Shown here: positions 1-8,122 of the stretch, piece after piece
How positions within the stretch are numbered: position 1 is the first letter of the stretch
Layout of the letters: every line of letters starts with the position of its first letter
Assembly: GCF_006757745.1 (NCBI RefSeq)
Contig: NZ_AP019740.1
Location: forward strand, 1,488,001-1,552,000
Direction of reading: 5' to 3'
DNA length: 64,000 nt
DNA from: Acinetobacter radioresistens DSM 6976 = NBRC 102413 = CIP 103788
GTDB lineage: Bacteria; Pseudomonadota; Gammaproteobacteria; Pseudomonadales; Moraxellaceae
Translations under genes and position numbers: made by a program
The notes under the pieces: generated by a model
Database searches by the model: none
What the model was told of the DNA's origin: nothing
Seen by the model: only the letters and a program-made list of their open reading frames with translations

Positions 1-399
1 GCGTGGAAATCAGACCAGTTTGCACTCATTCCAGTTGAAGTATTTTTTGAGCCTCGCTATATCGAGGGAAAAGCACAACGCTGGGGAATTTATCGTAAAG
101 ATGGCCAACCTTTTACAATAGCAGCAATTTATGAGCGCACAAAACTTGAAAAAGAGTTTATACATTCTATGTCTATGCTCACTATAAATGCTGAGAAGCA
201 TCCATTAATGTCACAGTTTCATAAGCCAGGAAAAGAAAAACGCTCTGTTGTAGTGATTCCACCCGAGCTACGTCTAGCTTGGTTACAAGCTACCCATCAA
301 GAAGCTCAAAATTTTTTAACCAGCTTTCCTGCTGAAGACTTTATAGCTGAACATATGCCCTATTCAGCACAGCACGATTTTAATATCAATTCATTCTAA
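1..399 (+). CDS. SOS response-associated peptidase (SRAP/YedK/HMCES-like), C-terminal part
   Basis: The reading frame is open from the first base, so the N-terminus lies outside the window. What remains matches the C-terminal half of the SRAP fold: an LIPVEVFFEP strand (family pattern LIPaxGFYEW), the TIAAIYE strand (family AGLWE), the MLTINAEKHPLM segment (family TTxAN..M) and FHKP where the family has the catalytic H-[DN]-R-M-P. SRAP proteins form a thiazolidine crosslink with abasic sites in single-stranded DNA through a Cys at residue 2, which is not visible here. The HKP variant and the EP in place of EW are slightly unusual. No operon partner is visible. Confidence 0.8.
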   Translation, partial: AWKSDQFALIPVEVFFEPRYIEGKAQRWGIYRKDGQPFTIAAIYERTKLEKEFIHSMSMLTINAEKHPLMSQFHKPGKEKRSVVVIPPELRLAWLQATHQEAQNFLTSFPAEDFIAEHMPYSAQHDFNINSF

Positions 400-492
400 A
401 CGCAGTATAACTCTATCTTAGATCATAAAAATATTCTTGATCAGCTGGTTTAAGCTTTAACAGTTAGCTTTCTCAACTATTATTAATAAAAT

Positions 493-521
493 ATAAAAAT
501 TTCTTATTGCGAAATTAATTT
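493..521. promoter_or_regulatory. Candidate IclR-type operator, site 1 of 10
   Basis: Left arm ATAAAAATTTCT, spacer TATTG, right arm CGAAATTAATTT. The right arm is identical to the right arm of the site at 7650. It lies about 50 bp before the thioesterase start, suggesting that gene belongs to the island regulon. Function is inferred from recurrence only. Confidence 0.45.
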
Positions 522-571
522 CTATTTAGCAAAATATAATAAAGACTTAAATAAACTATTTTGGAGAATAT

Positions 572-1006
572 ATGGAATTTAAAAATGGATTTGAATTTCT
601 GATGGCCATAAAGGATGGGAAAATCAAGAGTCCTGCTGCTATGGCTCAAACTATTCCTATGCGTATTATTGATGTGCATCCTGGTCATATTAAATATGCA
701 GTTACACCAGATGAACGTCATCTTAATTTACAGGGTTTAATTCATGGTGGCTTTTGTGCCACAGTACTAGATACAGCAACTGGAGGTGCAGTTCATACAA
801 CTGTTGAGAATGGAGTAAGTTTTGCGACACTGGATTTGAATGTCAAAATGATTCGGCCTTTACAGAAAGATAAAACATATATTGCCATTGGGGATGTGAT
901 TAATACGGGACGTAATATTTTAACGTCTGAAGCTCGTATAGTTGATGAGAGTGATAAAGTTTATGCTTTTGGTTCAGCTACTCTTATGATTACCAATCGT
1001 TCTTGA
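572..1006 (+). CDS. PaaI/YbgC-type hotdog-fold acyl-CoA thioesterase
   Basis: A 144-residue single hotdog domain, normal for PaaI-type thioesterases, which hydrolyse acyl- or aryl-CoA to free acid and CoA in the cytoplasm. The signature is the helix entry LIHGGFCATVLDTATGGAV around residues 56-74, where HGG and the following D/T residues form the active-site region, followed by an ATLDLNVKMIRP strand and a TSEARIVDE strand. The start has a good GGAG ribosome site. A copy of the palindrome found throughout the island lies about 50 bp upstream, so it may release CoA from dead-end intermediates of the neighbouring acyl-CoA pathway. Substrate is unknown. Confidence 0.85.
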   Translation: MEFKNGFEFLMAIKDGKIKSPAAMAQTIPMRIIDVHPGHIKYAVTPDERHLNLQGLIHGGFCATVLDTATGGAVHTTVENGVSFATLDLNVKMIRPLQKDKTYIAIGDVINTGRNILTSEARIVDESDKVYAFGSATLMITNRS

Positions 1007-1123
1007 ATTTTTTTGTGAGGCTTATGTTGAGAGGTTTGCTTTAAAAGTTTAAAACTATACTTAGGCTATTTGATTGAGAATTAGTTTGCTTAGGCTATTA
1101 TTTTAGTAGAGCGATAAATCTTA

Positions 1124-2323
1124 TTAAGGGATTGTGGATTGCTTCATTGCTCGGTAATCATAGCGATCAAATAAAAAGATGAGTAATGCGATGCAAACTC
1201 CTAATATTACACATACTGGCCAGCCTCCATGTTTCCAGAAAAAGACCGCCAAAAATGAACCTATAGCTGCGCCACCAAAGTACATCGTCATATAAATTGA
1301 ATTAATCCTTGAACGTGCTGTAGCTGAAATCCGGTAAACCAGATTCTGATTTAATACATGCAAGGCAGAAAGCCCGAAATAGGCTAAAATCACCCCTACT
1401 CCATACATCCATAATGATTGCTGAGCAAAATAGAGTGGTAACCAAGATATGATTAATAAACAGATGCATATGCGTGCTACATGGTGATCTTGACCACGGC
1501 TGATGAGTTTACCTGCCCAAGGTGTAGCAAAAACCCCTGCTAAACCTACAATTCCAAAAAGGCCAATCTGAAAATCGTTAAAATGGTAAGGAGCATTTGC
1601 TAAAAGAAAGGTCATCGTTGTAAAGATAAGAGTAAGCATGCCAAAGCCGAGTCCTCCTACAATACCCCTACGGATCAGATGGGGTTCATGAACAGCAAAG
1701 CTGAATAAAGACTGGTAAATTTTCCATATTGTTAAGCCAGATACTTTATTGGACTGAGGCAAACGTTTCCACATCACCAGTGCAAATAAAAGTATGGTTA
1801 TACCACTACCCAGATAAATATAGTGCCAAGACCACATGGTAGAGACTAACCCGGCTATTGTTCGGGCGGAAAGTATTCCCATCAGTAAACCACTCATCAG
1901 TATACCGACAAGTTCAGCACTTTTACGCGGACATACCAGATTGGAAATGAAGGGAATAAGTACCTGAGCTGCTATAGAAAAGAATGTGGCTAAAAATGTA
2001 AAACCATAAAGTACAGAAACTGAATGACTCATGGAAAGCCCAATCTGGGCAATTCCGGTTAAACACATGAGCAGGCAGATAAAACTCCGTTTCTCAAAAA
2101 GGTCTCCTAAGGGAACCAATACAAATAAACCGGCAGCATATGAAAGCTGACTGATCACAATTGTAAAGGCTGCCTGTTCTGCACTCACTGCAAGGCTTTC
2201 TGAAATTGAATATATCAATGGCTGATTAAAATAATTCGAGCCTGCGCATAAACCGCAGGTAATTGCCAACATCAGAATCAGACCTCGTGACAGGTCATAA
2301 TGTTCTGGCTGGCTATTTTGCAT
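1124..2323 (-). CDS. MFS transporter, YnfM/DHA1-like (paralog of 14300-15478)
   Basis: About 399 residues with a twelve-segment MFS pattern. The AGSNYFNQPLI opening and the VPLGDLFEKR loop (motif A of the family) place it with YnfM-like putative efflux carriers. It is clearly related to the MFS gene of module 2 at 14300 (shared SNYF.QPLI, GDxxEKR, APYH..DF.IGLFG). It is the last gene of the module 1 operon, 24 bp after the porin stop. An upstream ATG at 2332 exists, but its AAGG would touch the codon. The start at 2323 leaves normal spacing. Role is probably export of a substrate or toxic intermediate; the substrate is not predictable. Confidence 0.8.
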   Translation of the reverse strand: MQNSQPEHYDLSRGLILMLAITCGLCAGSNYFNQPLIYSISESLAVSAEQAAFTIVISQLSYAAGLFVLVPLGDLFEKRSFICLLMCLTGIAQIGLSMSHSVSVLYGFTFLATFFSIAAQVLIPFISNLVCPRKSAELVGILMSGLLMGILSARTIAGLVSTMWSWHYIYLGSGITILLFALVMWKRLPQSNKVSGLTIWKIYQSLFSFAVHEPHLIRRGIVGGLGFGMLTLIFTTMTFLLANAPYHFNDFQIGLFGIVGLAGVFATPWAGKLISRGQDHHVARICICLLIISWLPLYFAQQSLWMYGVGVILAYFGLSALHVLNQNLVYRISATARSRINSIYMTMYFGGAAIGSFLAVFFWKHGGWPVCVILGVCIALLIFLFDRYDYRAMKQSTIP

Positions 2324-2347
2324 AAATGACATCCTTGTCTGGTTAAA

Positions 2348-3613
2348 TTAAAACTTATAACGTGCTGACATATTAACACGTGAAATATCCGCCTCTTTTC
2401 CTGCAAGGTTTTCACGTTTACCATGATGATATTCTACCCCTAGATCTACGTGTTCCACTGGGGTATAAAATGCATTAACTACATGGTCAGTTAGGCGTTT
2501 ATTACTTTCTGGATTGGCTTTGGCATATGCACTATTATCATCATATTGCAGTAATGAAGTTGCAATATTTGCTCGCCACTGGTCATTAAATTTATGAGAG
2601 TAACCAATACTCAGGCTATCAAATTCATTTAACAGTAACTCATTATTATCTGTATTTACAGAGAAGTCGCCGCCCCAGTTTGCGTTATCCGAGGTTGAAC
2701 CCTGATTGGTATAAAATACAAACTTCTGGTCACCTTTCACATGGTAATAGTTCGCCTGAACTGATTGCTGAGCATTAAATTTATATTTGGCACCCGCTCC
2801 TACACCCCAACTGACTTTTTCAATATCACCAGTGGTAGCTTGTGCCTGCTTCTCGTTGATGAAGCCCTGCCCCATCAAATGCAATGGTCCATTCTTGTAA
2901 GTGTATTTACTGGTCAGGCTTGGAAATTCTGAAGTTCTTTCACCTGAATACTCAAGAGCCATCTGCAATGTATGTGCGGGGCTAAACTGCCACTGATAGC
3001 GGACTTGCGGATCACGCAGGATTGAAGCACCGAGTAACTGGGTAAAATCAACTGACTCAGTAATTGTTTCCATATTCGACATAAGCGACCATGTCTGGCC
3101 AAATAACCAGTCATCAAAACTGACATAAGCATGACGTATCCTGAGTTTGCCATCGCCTTTACCACTGTCCACCCAAAAGTCGGCTTCCAGCTTGGCTTTA
3201 ACATCTTTACGTCCCCCCAGATGATTAATGTCTACTCCAAAGCGGCTGGCGGCTACGGTAAAATCTGAACGGTTTCCCTCAACTCCATCAAAAGGGACAC
3301 TATTAATCTTATTACTGGTACGCCCTCCGCTTGAACGGCCTGTTGTACTTTTAAAGTCTACTGCACCATCCATACGCAAGATGCCATAAAAGTCGACATT
3401 GTCTTTCCATGAGGAAGTATTAATTTTCTGTGTTAAAGCCCGATCTTCCTGCTGCTGTGCTTGCAGAACATTTTGCTGCTGTTTTTGCTCTTTAAGCTCG
3501 GTCTTTAAGCGCTGTAATTCATTTTCCAACAGTAAAATACGCTGCTCGGTAGAATCGGCGAAAATACTCCCTGAGGCCGCAGCACAGGCTGCAGCTAAAA
3601 TCATTTTTTTCAT
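2348..3613 (-). CDS. DcaP-like trimeric outer-membrane porin
   Basis: 421 residues: signal peptide (MKKMILAAACAAASGSIFAD), a short N-terminal coiled coil (about residues 24-60, rich in L/E/Q/K) and a beta-barrel ending in aromatic Phe (ARYKF), as required for outer-membrane assembly. This layout is that of the Acinetobacter DcaP family, named for the dicarboxylic-acid locus and shown in A. baumannii to take up dicarboxylic acids. It sits between the CoA-transferase genes and an MFS gene in one probable operon, which supports a role in bringing the acid substrate of the pathway across the outer membrane. Confidence 0.85.
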   Translation of the reverse strand: MKKMILAAACAAASGSIFADSTEQRILLLENELQRLKTELKEQKQQQNVLQAQQQEDRALTQKINTSSWKDNVDFYGILRMDGAVDFKSTTGRSSGGRTSNKINSVPFDGVEGNRSDFTVAASRFGVDINHLGGRKDVKAKLEADFWVDSGKGDGKLRIRHAYVSFDDWLFGQTWSLMSNMETITESVDFTQLLGASILRDPQVRYQWQFSPAHTLQMALEYSGERTSEFPSLTSKYTYKNGPLHLMGQGFINEKQAQATTGDIEKVSWGVGAGAKYKFNAQQSVQANYYHVKGDQKFVFYTNQGSTSDNANWGGDFSVNTDNNELLLNEFDSLSIGYSHKFNDQWRANIATSLLQYDDNSAYAKANPESNKRLTDHVVNAFYTPVEHVDLGVEYHHGKRENLAGKEADISRVNMSARYKF

Positions 3614-3654
3614 TCTTTAATCCTTAAAGATATTAAATCCGTATAAAAAGCTTT

Positions 3655-4305
3655 TTAAGTTCTGGCGTCGGCAAGTGCACATCCAGTCATAGACTGTAAT
3701 TCTTCAAAACTTAAGCCTTCAACTATTTCCTTAACTAATGCTTTGCCATTGCTGAGTTCAATAATGCAGAGATCAGTATAAATCCGGTTCACACATTGCT
3801 CCCCTGTTACGGGATAAGTCAGTGCATTAACCACTTTAGGCTCACCATGCTTAGTCACATGTTCCATACATACGAAAATAGTTTTTGCGCCGACTGCAAG
3901 ATCCATTGCACCACCTACAGCTGGTACTGCATCTGCTTCACCAGTATGCCAGTTGGCCAGGTCACCATTTACTGCAACTTGAAAAGCCCCAAGCACACAA
4001 ATATCCAGATGCCCGCCGCGCATGATGTCAAATGAGTCACCATGATGCATAAAACAGCCACCATCCAGTAAAGTGACAAATTCTTTTCCTGCATTAATGA
4101 GGTCGGGGTCTTCTTGCCCTGGCTCTGGTGGTGCACCAAAAGCCAATATACCGTTTTCTGAATGAAGAATAATTTCCCGGTCTGTTGGCAGGTATTTAGA
4201 AACTTTTGTTGGCAGACCTATGCCTAGATTCACATAAGAACCATCGGAGATATCTTGTGCAATTAACTGTACAATTTGCTCACGTGTACGCTTCTGGATA
4301 CTCAT
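3655..4305 (-). CDS. 3-oxoacid (3-oxoadipate-type) CoA-transferase subunit B
   Basis: 216 residues, a family I CoA-transferase beta subunit. The SENGILAFG motif carries the catalytic glutamate (about residue 50) that forms the enzyme-CoA thioester; GIGLP near residue 30 and GGAMDLAVGAK are also typical. Such enzymes move CoA from succinyl-CoA to a 3-oxo acid or dicarboxylate (PcaJ, CatJ, DcaJ, ScoB types); the exact acceptor cannot be told from sequence alone. The start is the ATG that overlaps the subunit A stop (ATGA) behind a GGAGGAGG site. A longer frame begins 60 bp upstream but runs inside subunit A and lacks family similarity. Confidence 0.9.
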   Translation of the reverse strand: MSIQKRTREQIVQLIAQDISDGSYVNLGIGLPTKVSKYLPTDREIILHSENGILAFGAPPEPGQEDPDLINAGKEFVTLLDGGCFMHHGDSFDIMRGGHLDICVLGAFQVAVNGDLANWHTGEADAVPAVGGAMDLAVGAKTIFVCMEHVTKHGEPKVVNALTYPVTGEQCVNRIYTDLCIIELSNGKALVKEIVEGLSFEELQSMTGCALADART

Positions 4306-4976
4306 GCGCCTCCTCCTGGTAACTGAAATACATGCTGAACGAAAATTCCTGGTGTGACGACACACTCAGGATCTAATGTACCCAGCTCAACAATTTCATG
4401 AACCTGAGCAATTGTGATCTCTGCAGCTTTAGCCATAAGGGGGCCAAAGTTTCGCGCAGCTTTTCGATAAGTCAGATTACCCCAACGGTCTGCTTTGTCT
4501 GCATAGATCAGTGCATAGTCAGCTTCAATCGGATATTCAAGTACATAAGCTTTGCCTTTGATAATACGGGTTTCCTTACCTTCAGCAATCTTGGTCCCAT
4601 AACCGGTCGGAGTAAATATTGCTCCCAGCCCTGCACCAGCTGCCTGAATCCGGCAGGCCAGATTGCCCTGTGGTACTAGCTCCAGCTCTATTTTTCCTGC
4701 TTTATAAAGTTCATCAAATACTTTGGTATTATTAGCTTTTGGGAAAGAACAGATCATTTTTTTGACCAGTCCAGCCATTAATAGCTTGGTCAGACCACGG
4801 TCACCTGAGGCTGCATTATTATTGATAATGGTCAGGTCGCGTGGGCCAAAGTCAATCAGGGCCTCAATGAGTTCAACTGGTTGTCCAGCTAGTCCAAAGC
4901 CGCTTGTCATGATACTGGCCCCGTCTGGAATACCCTTTAAAATCGTTTCAATATCCGGAGTGATTTTATTGATCAT
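4302..4976 (-). CDS. 3-oxoacid (3-oxoadipate-type) CoA-transferase subunit A
   Basis: 224 residues, family I CoA-transferase alpha subunit: the CoA-binding GFGLAGQP near residues 26-33, GIELELVPQG-like strand (KIELELVPQGNLA), FTPTGYGT and EYPIEADYALI are all conserved. With the overlapping subunit B it forms the heteromeric enzyme. The pair could activate the imported acid in module 1, the job done by CaiB-type transferases in modules 2 and 3. Closest named types are PcaI, CatI and DcaI; I leave the symbol empty because these cannot be separated by eye. It lies 49 bp after the AAHS transporter gene in the same orientation. Confidence 0.9.
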   Translation of the reverse strand: MINKITPDIETILKGIPDGASIMTSGFGLAGQPVELIEALIDFGPRDLTIINNNAASGDRGLTKLLMAGLVKKMICSFPKANNTKVFDELYKAGKIELELVPQGNLACRIQAAGAGLGAIFTPTGYGTKIAEGKETRIIKGKAYVLEYPIEADYALIYADKADRWGNLTYRKAARNFGPLMAKAAEITIAQVHEIVELGTLDPECVVTPGIFVQHVFQLPGGGA

Positions 4977-5007
4977 CTGAACTTTTACCTTCTCAAATAT
5001 AAAAAAA

Positions 5008-5031
5008 GAGCAATGGTAAATACCATTACTC
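5008..5031 (-). terminator. Intra-operon hairpin at the end of the AAHS gene
   Basis: Arms GAGCAATGGTA and TACCATTACTC pair with one mismatch around a 2-base loop, followed on the minus strand by a run of seven T. It overlaps the transporter stop codon and precedes the CoA-transferase genes, so it is probably an attenuating terminator or an mRNA-stabilising hairpin. Confidence 0.55.
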
Positions 5032-6297
5032 TGCTTTTTGAGGATTATATAAACGGTCTTTAATAAACAAGGCTGGAATTAAACCGCAAAGAAAATAGGC
5101 TACACCCATAATCAACAGACCTGTACCTATGGAACCGCCTTGTGCAAAGTAGCCAATAGTAACCGGCGCAAGTACTGCACCCAGACGGCCAATATTGTAT
5201 GCACCGCCTACAGCTGTACCTCGAACCTTGGTTGGAAAGCTCTCTGTCATATAAGTTGCATTGATTCCGTATGGAATACCGTACAGAAAACCGAATAACA
5301 GCATTAGCCATAAAATATTGTCAGGCGTATTACCAAATACAATGATGGGAATAAAGATTGCTGTGCCCATTGTACCGAAGGCAAATACAGCACGGCGTCC
5401 AATCCGGTCTGCAATATAGCCTGCAATAATTTTTGTACAGATCATGATAAAGAATGTGCCGATCATATACATGGTCATTTCTTTAAACTTGATACCAAGA
5501 TCGGATTCTAAATAGGCTGGCAACCAGTTACTTACCCCATAATAGCCGAACTGTAGAAAAGCAGTACTGAATGACCACAGGATGAACATGCGGCGGTTCA
5601 TGACATCTGCAAAAATTGTCTTGAAAGCACCTTTAGGTTTAGGTTGGCTCTGATCTACTGAAGTGGTAGTGGTGAGGCGCTGGGCACGTGCATCTTTCCA
5701 TGACTGTGGTTCAGGCACCAGAAAGTGCATGGCTACTGCCAGAACAATAGGAATAATTGAAATATAAAACAGCATGCGCCAGCCGAATTCAGGAATAAGC
5801 CAGCCTGCAAGTACCGTAGCCACAATTGAACCCAAGGTCCAGCCAGTCATAAGGGCAGCTAATACAGTCGAGCGATATTTTGTAGGCACATATTCAGCCA
5901 TTAAGGTGTTACAGGCGATGTAGAGTGCCCCTAAACCAATCGCTGAAATAAAACGTAGTGTCACAAATTGCTGGTAACTTTGTGCAAAGCCCAGCCAGCA
6001 GGTCAGCAACGAGAATAAGGTAATTGCAATAACAATAACCCGCACCCGTCCAAAACGGTCACAGGCCCAGCCACCAAAGAAGCCACCAATTGCCATGCCT
6101 GCCAGTGTCCAGCTTCCGAGTGCGCCTGCCTGTATACTGCTTAAACCAAATTCAGCTTTCAGACTGGTTAGACTATAAGATAAAAAAGCAATATCAGCGC
6201 CATCAACCAATAAAGCCAGGAAGGAAAAAATAAAAGCAAATTTCCAGACTTTTGCATTTGTTGTGTTATCTGTTTTTTGAACAGCCTGATCCATCAT
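5026..6297 (-). CDS. AAHS-family aromatic/dicarboxylic acid:H+ symporter (copy 1 of 3)
   Basis: About 423 residues, twelve predicted membrane segments. The first segment carries LVDGADIAFLSY; the D-G-x-D signature is diagnostic for aromatic acid:H+ symporters such as PcaK, BenK, VanK and the muconate carrier MucK. The loop GGWACDRFGRVR is MFS motif A. The sequence closely follows the copies at 12973 and 19226. It is 55 bp from the dehydrogenase gene and transcribed with it. The ATG at 6297 is preferred to 6303 because AAGGA would be only one base from the latter. Likely imports the acid that the CoA-transferase then activates. Confidence 0.88.
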   Translation of the reverse strand: MMDQAVQKTDNTTNAKVWKFAFIFSFLALLVDGADIAFLSYSLTSLKAEFGLSSIQAGALGSWTLAGMAIGGFFGGWACDRFGRVRVIVIAITLFSLLTCWLGFAQSYQQFVTLRFISAIGLGALYIACNTLMAEYVPTKYRSTVLAALMTGWTLGSIVATVLAGWLIPEFGWRMLFYISIIPIVLAVAMHFLVPEPQSWKDARAQRLTTTTSVDQSQPKPKGAFKTIFADVMNRRMFILWSFSTAFLQFGYYGVSNWLPAYLESDLGIKFKEMTMYMIGTFFIMICTKIIAGYIADRIGRRAVFAFGTMGTAIFIPIIVFGNTPDNILWLMLLFGFLYGIPYGINATYMTESFPTKVRGTAVGGAYNIGRLGAVLAPVTIGYFAQGGSIGTGLLIMGVAYFLCGLIPALFIKDRLYNPQKAE

Positions 6298-6316
6298 GTC
6301 CATTTCCTTGTAATAA

Positions 6317-6340
6317 AAGGCATCTTAGCTTTGATGCCTT
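6317..6340 (-). terminator. Hairpin between dehydrogenase and transporter genes
   Basis: AAGGCATC and GATGCCTT arms around an 8-base loop, in the 55-bp gap. Followed on the minus strand by TTTATTAC; a weak terminator or processing hairpin that may set relative expression within the operon. Confidence 0.45.
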
Positions 6341-6358
6341 ATCCCCATCATGTCCTCA

Positions 6359-7513
6359 TTACGAAGACACTTCTTTAATCATGTTGCGTGCAATAATAAT
6401 TTGCTGAATCTGTGTGGTTCCTTCATAAAGACGGAACAAGCGTACATCCCGATAGAAACGTTCAATACTGTATTCACTGATATAGCCAGCTCCTCCATGA
6501 ATCTGTACACAGCGGTCTGCAACACGGCCACACATTTCCGTTGCGAACATTTTTGAGCATGATGCTTCTGTACTGATATTTTCACCCTGGTCACGACGAC
6601 GTGCAGCATCGAGCACCATACATTTGGCTGCATAGATTTCAGCTTTGGAGTCTGCCAGCATGGCCTGGATTAACTGGAAATTGGCAATTGGCTGACCGAA
6701 CTGTTTACGTTCAACGGCATACCGCAATGCGTCATCCAGCATACGTTCTGCTACCCCTACACTATAGGCTCCAATATGCAGACGTCCTTTATCGAGGACT
6801 TTCATGGCTGTTTTAAAACCGACCCCTTCCACTCCTCCAATCAGGGCAGAGGCGGGTACACGACAGTTTTCAAAGATGACGTCACAGGTATGTGAACCCT
6901 TCTGCCCCATTTTCTGATCAATTTTTCCAAGAGTAATACCTGGATTATCGGCTTCAACTAGAAAGGCAGAAATACCGCCTGAGCCTTTAATTTCAGGATT
7001 GGTTCTGGCCATTACGGTAAAGGTTGCAGCATGTGGAGCATTGGTGATATAGCGTTTAGTGCCATTCAGGATATAAAAATCGCCATTTTTGACTGCAGTC
7101 GTGCGTAAAGATGCAGCATCAGAACCTGATTCCGGTTCAGTCAGGCAAAACGAACCAATGATTTCACCACTGGCATAGCGTGGTAAATACTTCTGTTTTT
7201 GCTCTTCAGTGCCATCAATCAAGATTGCGCTAGAACCAATACCATTATTTGTTCCAATAAGTGAACGGAAGGCTGGTGAAGTTTGGCCCAGTTCAAAGGC
7301 AACTCGTACCTCTTCCTCCATAGTAATTCCTAAACCGCCATACTCTTCAGGGATAGTGAGTCCAAATAAACCGAGTTCACGCATTTTCTGGATGAGGTCT
7401 TCAGGAATTTTATCTGCTTCGGCAACTTCGTGTTCACGTGGAATAAGTTCATTTTTAACAAAATTTCGAATCGTTGAAAGCAGCTGTTCAAGCATTCCTT
7501 CATCACGGATCAT
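6359..7513 (-). CDS. Acyl-CoA dehydrogenase (copy 1 of 3)
   Basis: 384 residues, full-length for the family. FAD-dependent alpha,beta-dehydrogenation of an acyl-CoA, passing electrons to ETF. Visible: LGLFGLTIPEEYGGLG N-terminal helix region, FCLTEPESGSDAASL (FAD/substrate loop), YITNAPHA, GFKTAMKVLDKGR, ERKQFGQPIANFQ, the flavin-contacting QIHGGAGYISEYSIERFYRDVR and the C-terminal LYEGTTQIQQ with the catalytic-type Glu. It is a close paralog of the genes at 11796 and 18017. First gene of the module 1 operon, with two palindrome copies in the upstream gap shared with the thiolase gene. Substrate unknown; a short dicarboxyl- or aryl-alkyl-CoA is a guess from context. Confidence 0.92.
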   Translation of the reverse strand: MIRDEGMLEQLLSTIRNFVKNELIPREHEVAEADKIPEDLIQKMRELGLFGLTIPEEYGGLGITMEEEVRVAFELGQTSPAFRSLIGTNNGIGSSAILIDGTEEQKQKYLPRYASGEIIGSFCLTEPESGSDAASLRTTAVKNGDFYILNGTKRYITNAPHAATFTVMARTNPEIKGSGGISAFLVEADNPGITLGKIDQKMGQKGSHTCDVIFENCRVPASALIGGVEGVGFKTAMKVLDKGRLHIGAYSVGVAERMLDDALRYAVERKQFGQPIANFQLIQAMLADSKAEIYAAKCMVLDAARRRDQGENISTEASCSKMFATEMCGRVADRCVQIHGGAGYISEYSIERFYRDVRLFRLYEGTTQIQQIIIARNMIKEVSS

Positions 7514-7649
7514 CAGAGATCTCCCTACCTATTTATTTTAAACGCTATAGATTTTTCACTTCATTTAAATTTCACAATGAAAAATCTGGTTTTACTTATG
7601 CTGTTCTGAATAGTAAAAGATAAAATGCACAAAATTCAAGCTTTTTTGA

Positions 7650-7678
7650 AAATTAATTTCGTCGAGCGAAATTAATTT
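7650..7678. promoter_or_regulatory. Candidate IclR-type operator, site 2 (best palindrome)
   Basis: Perfect 12-bp arms AAATTAATTTCG and CGAAATTAATTT around TCGAG. Lies 137 bp before the minus-strand dehydrogenase start and 445 bp before the thiolase. PcaU/PobR sites in Acinetobacter are also built of a palindrome plus further repeat; assignment to the local IclR proteins is inference. Confidence 0.65.
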
Positions 7679-7780
7679 TTTTAATTAATATAAATCAAAT
7701 AATTAATAAAATAATAAAAATGTTTTTAATTCTACTTCGAAATTAATTGCAAAAAAATTTAGACATAACAGGATAAAAAG

Positions 7781-7809
7781 AATATAGTTTTGCTATACGA
7801 AACAAAGTA
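7781..7809. promoter_or_regulatory. Candidate IclR-type operator, site 3
   Basis: Left arm AATATAGTTTTG, spacer CTATA, right arm CGAAACAAAGTA; the inner TTTTG/CGAAA positions match the other sites. Located 131 bp from site 2 on the thiolase side of the same gap. Confidence 0.45.
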
Positions 7810-8122
7810 ATCAATATAATTAAGACCTAGGAATCAAGAGTTAAAGGCAATACTTGTCTTTTTCATTGCACTGAAATTTTAAGCTAAAACATAAAAACCC
7901 AGTGCTTTTCTAGAATCTTAATTAAGAAGATGGAATGTAAGAAATCCCAAATTTATAGGCCTTATATGTACTCATCACTGACTGCCAAGCTCTTCACAGA
8001 TTGAACTGACAAATAAATGTAGCATGATGAATGACTTATAAGCCTTAAGCCGTAGTGATACCAAAATATTTTTTGAGTAATCAAAAATTACTCTCTTACT
8101 ATCTCTGAAATGGAGTTTTCAA

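Larger units (their letters stand above)
7514..8122. other. Divergent regulatory gap between dehydrogenase and thiolase genes
   Basis: 609 bp, very AT-rich, no coding sequence. It holds two palindromes described separately, plus a loose half site CGAAATTAATT at 7738-7748 that is a direct repeat of the right arm of the 7650 site. A weak hairpin-free AT stretch follows to the thiolase ribosome site (GGAG at 8111). Confidence 0.7.

Noticed and set aside
4302..4365. Longer start for CoA-transferase subunit B
   Set aside because: The extra 20 residues lie in subunit A, have no family match, and the ATGA overlap with GGAGGAGG is the natural start.
7738..7748. Eleventh operator copy
   Set aside because: Only the right arm CGAAATTAATT is present; the left arm does not match, so it is noted as a half site only.
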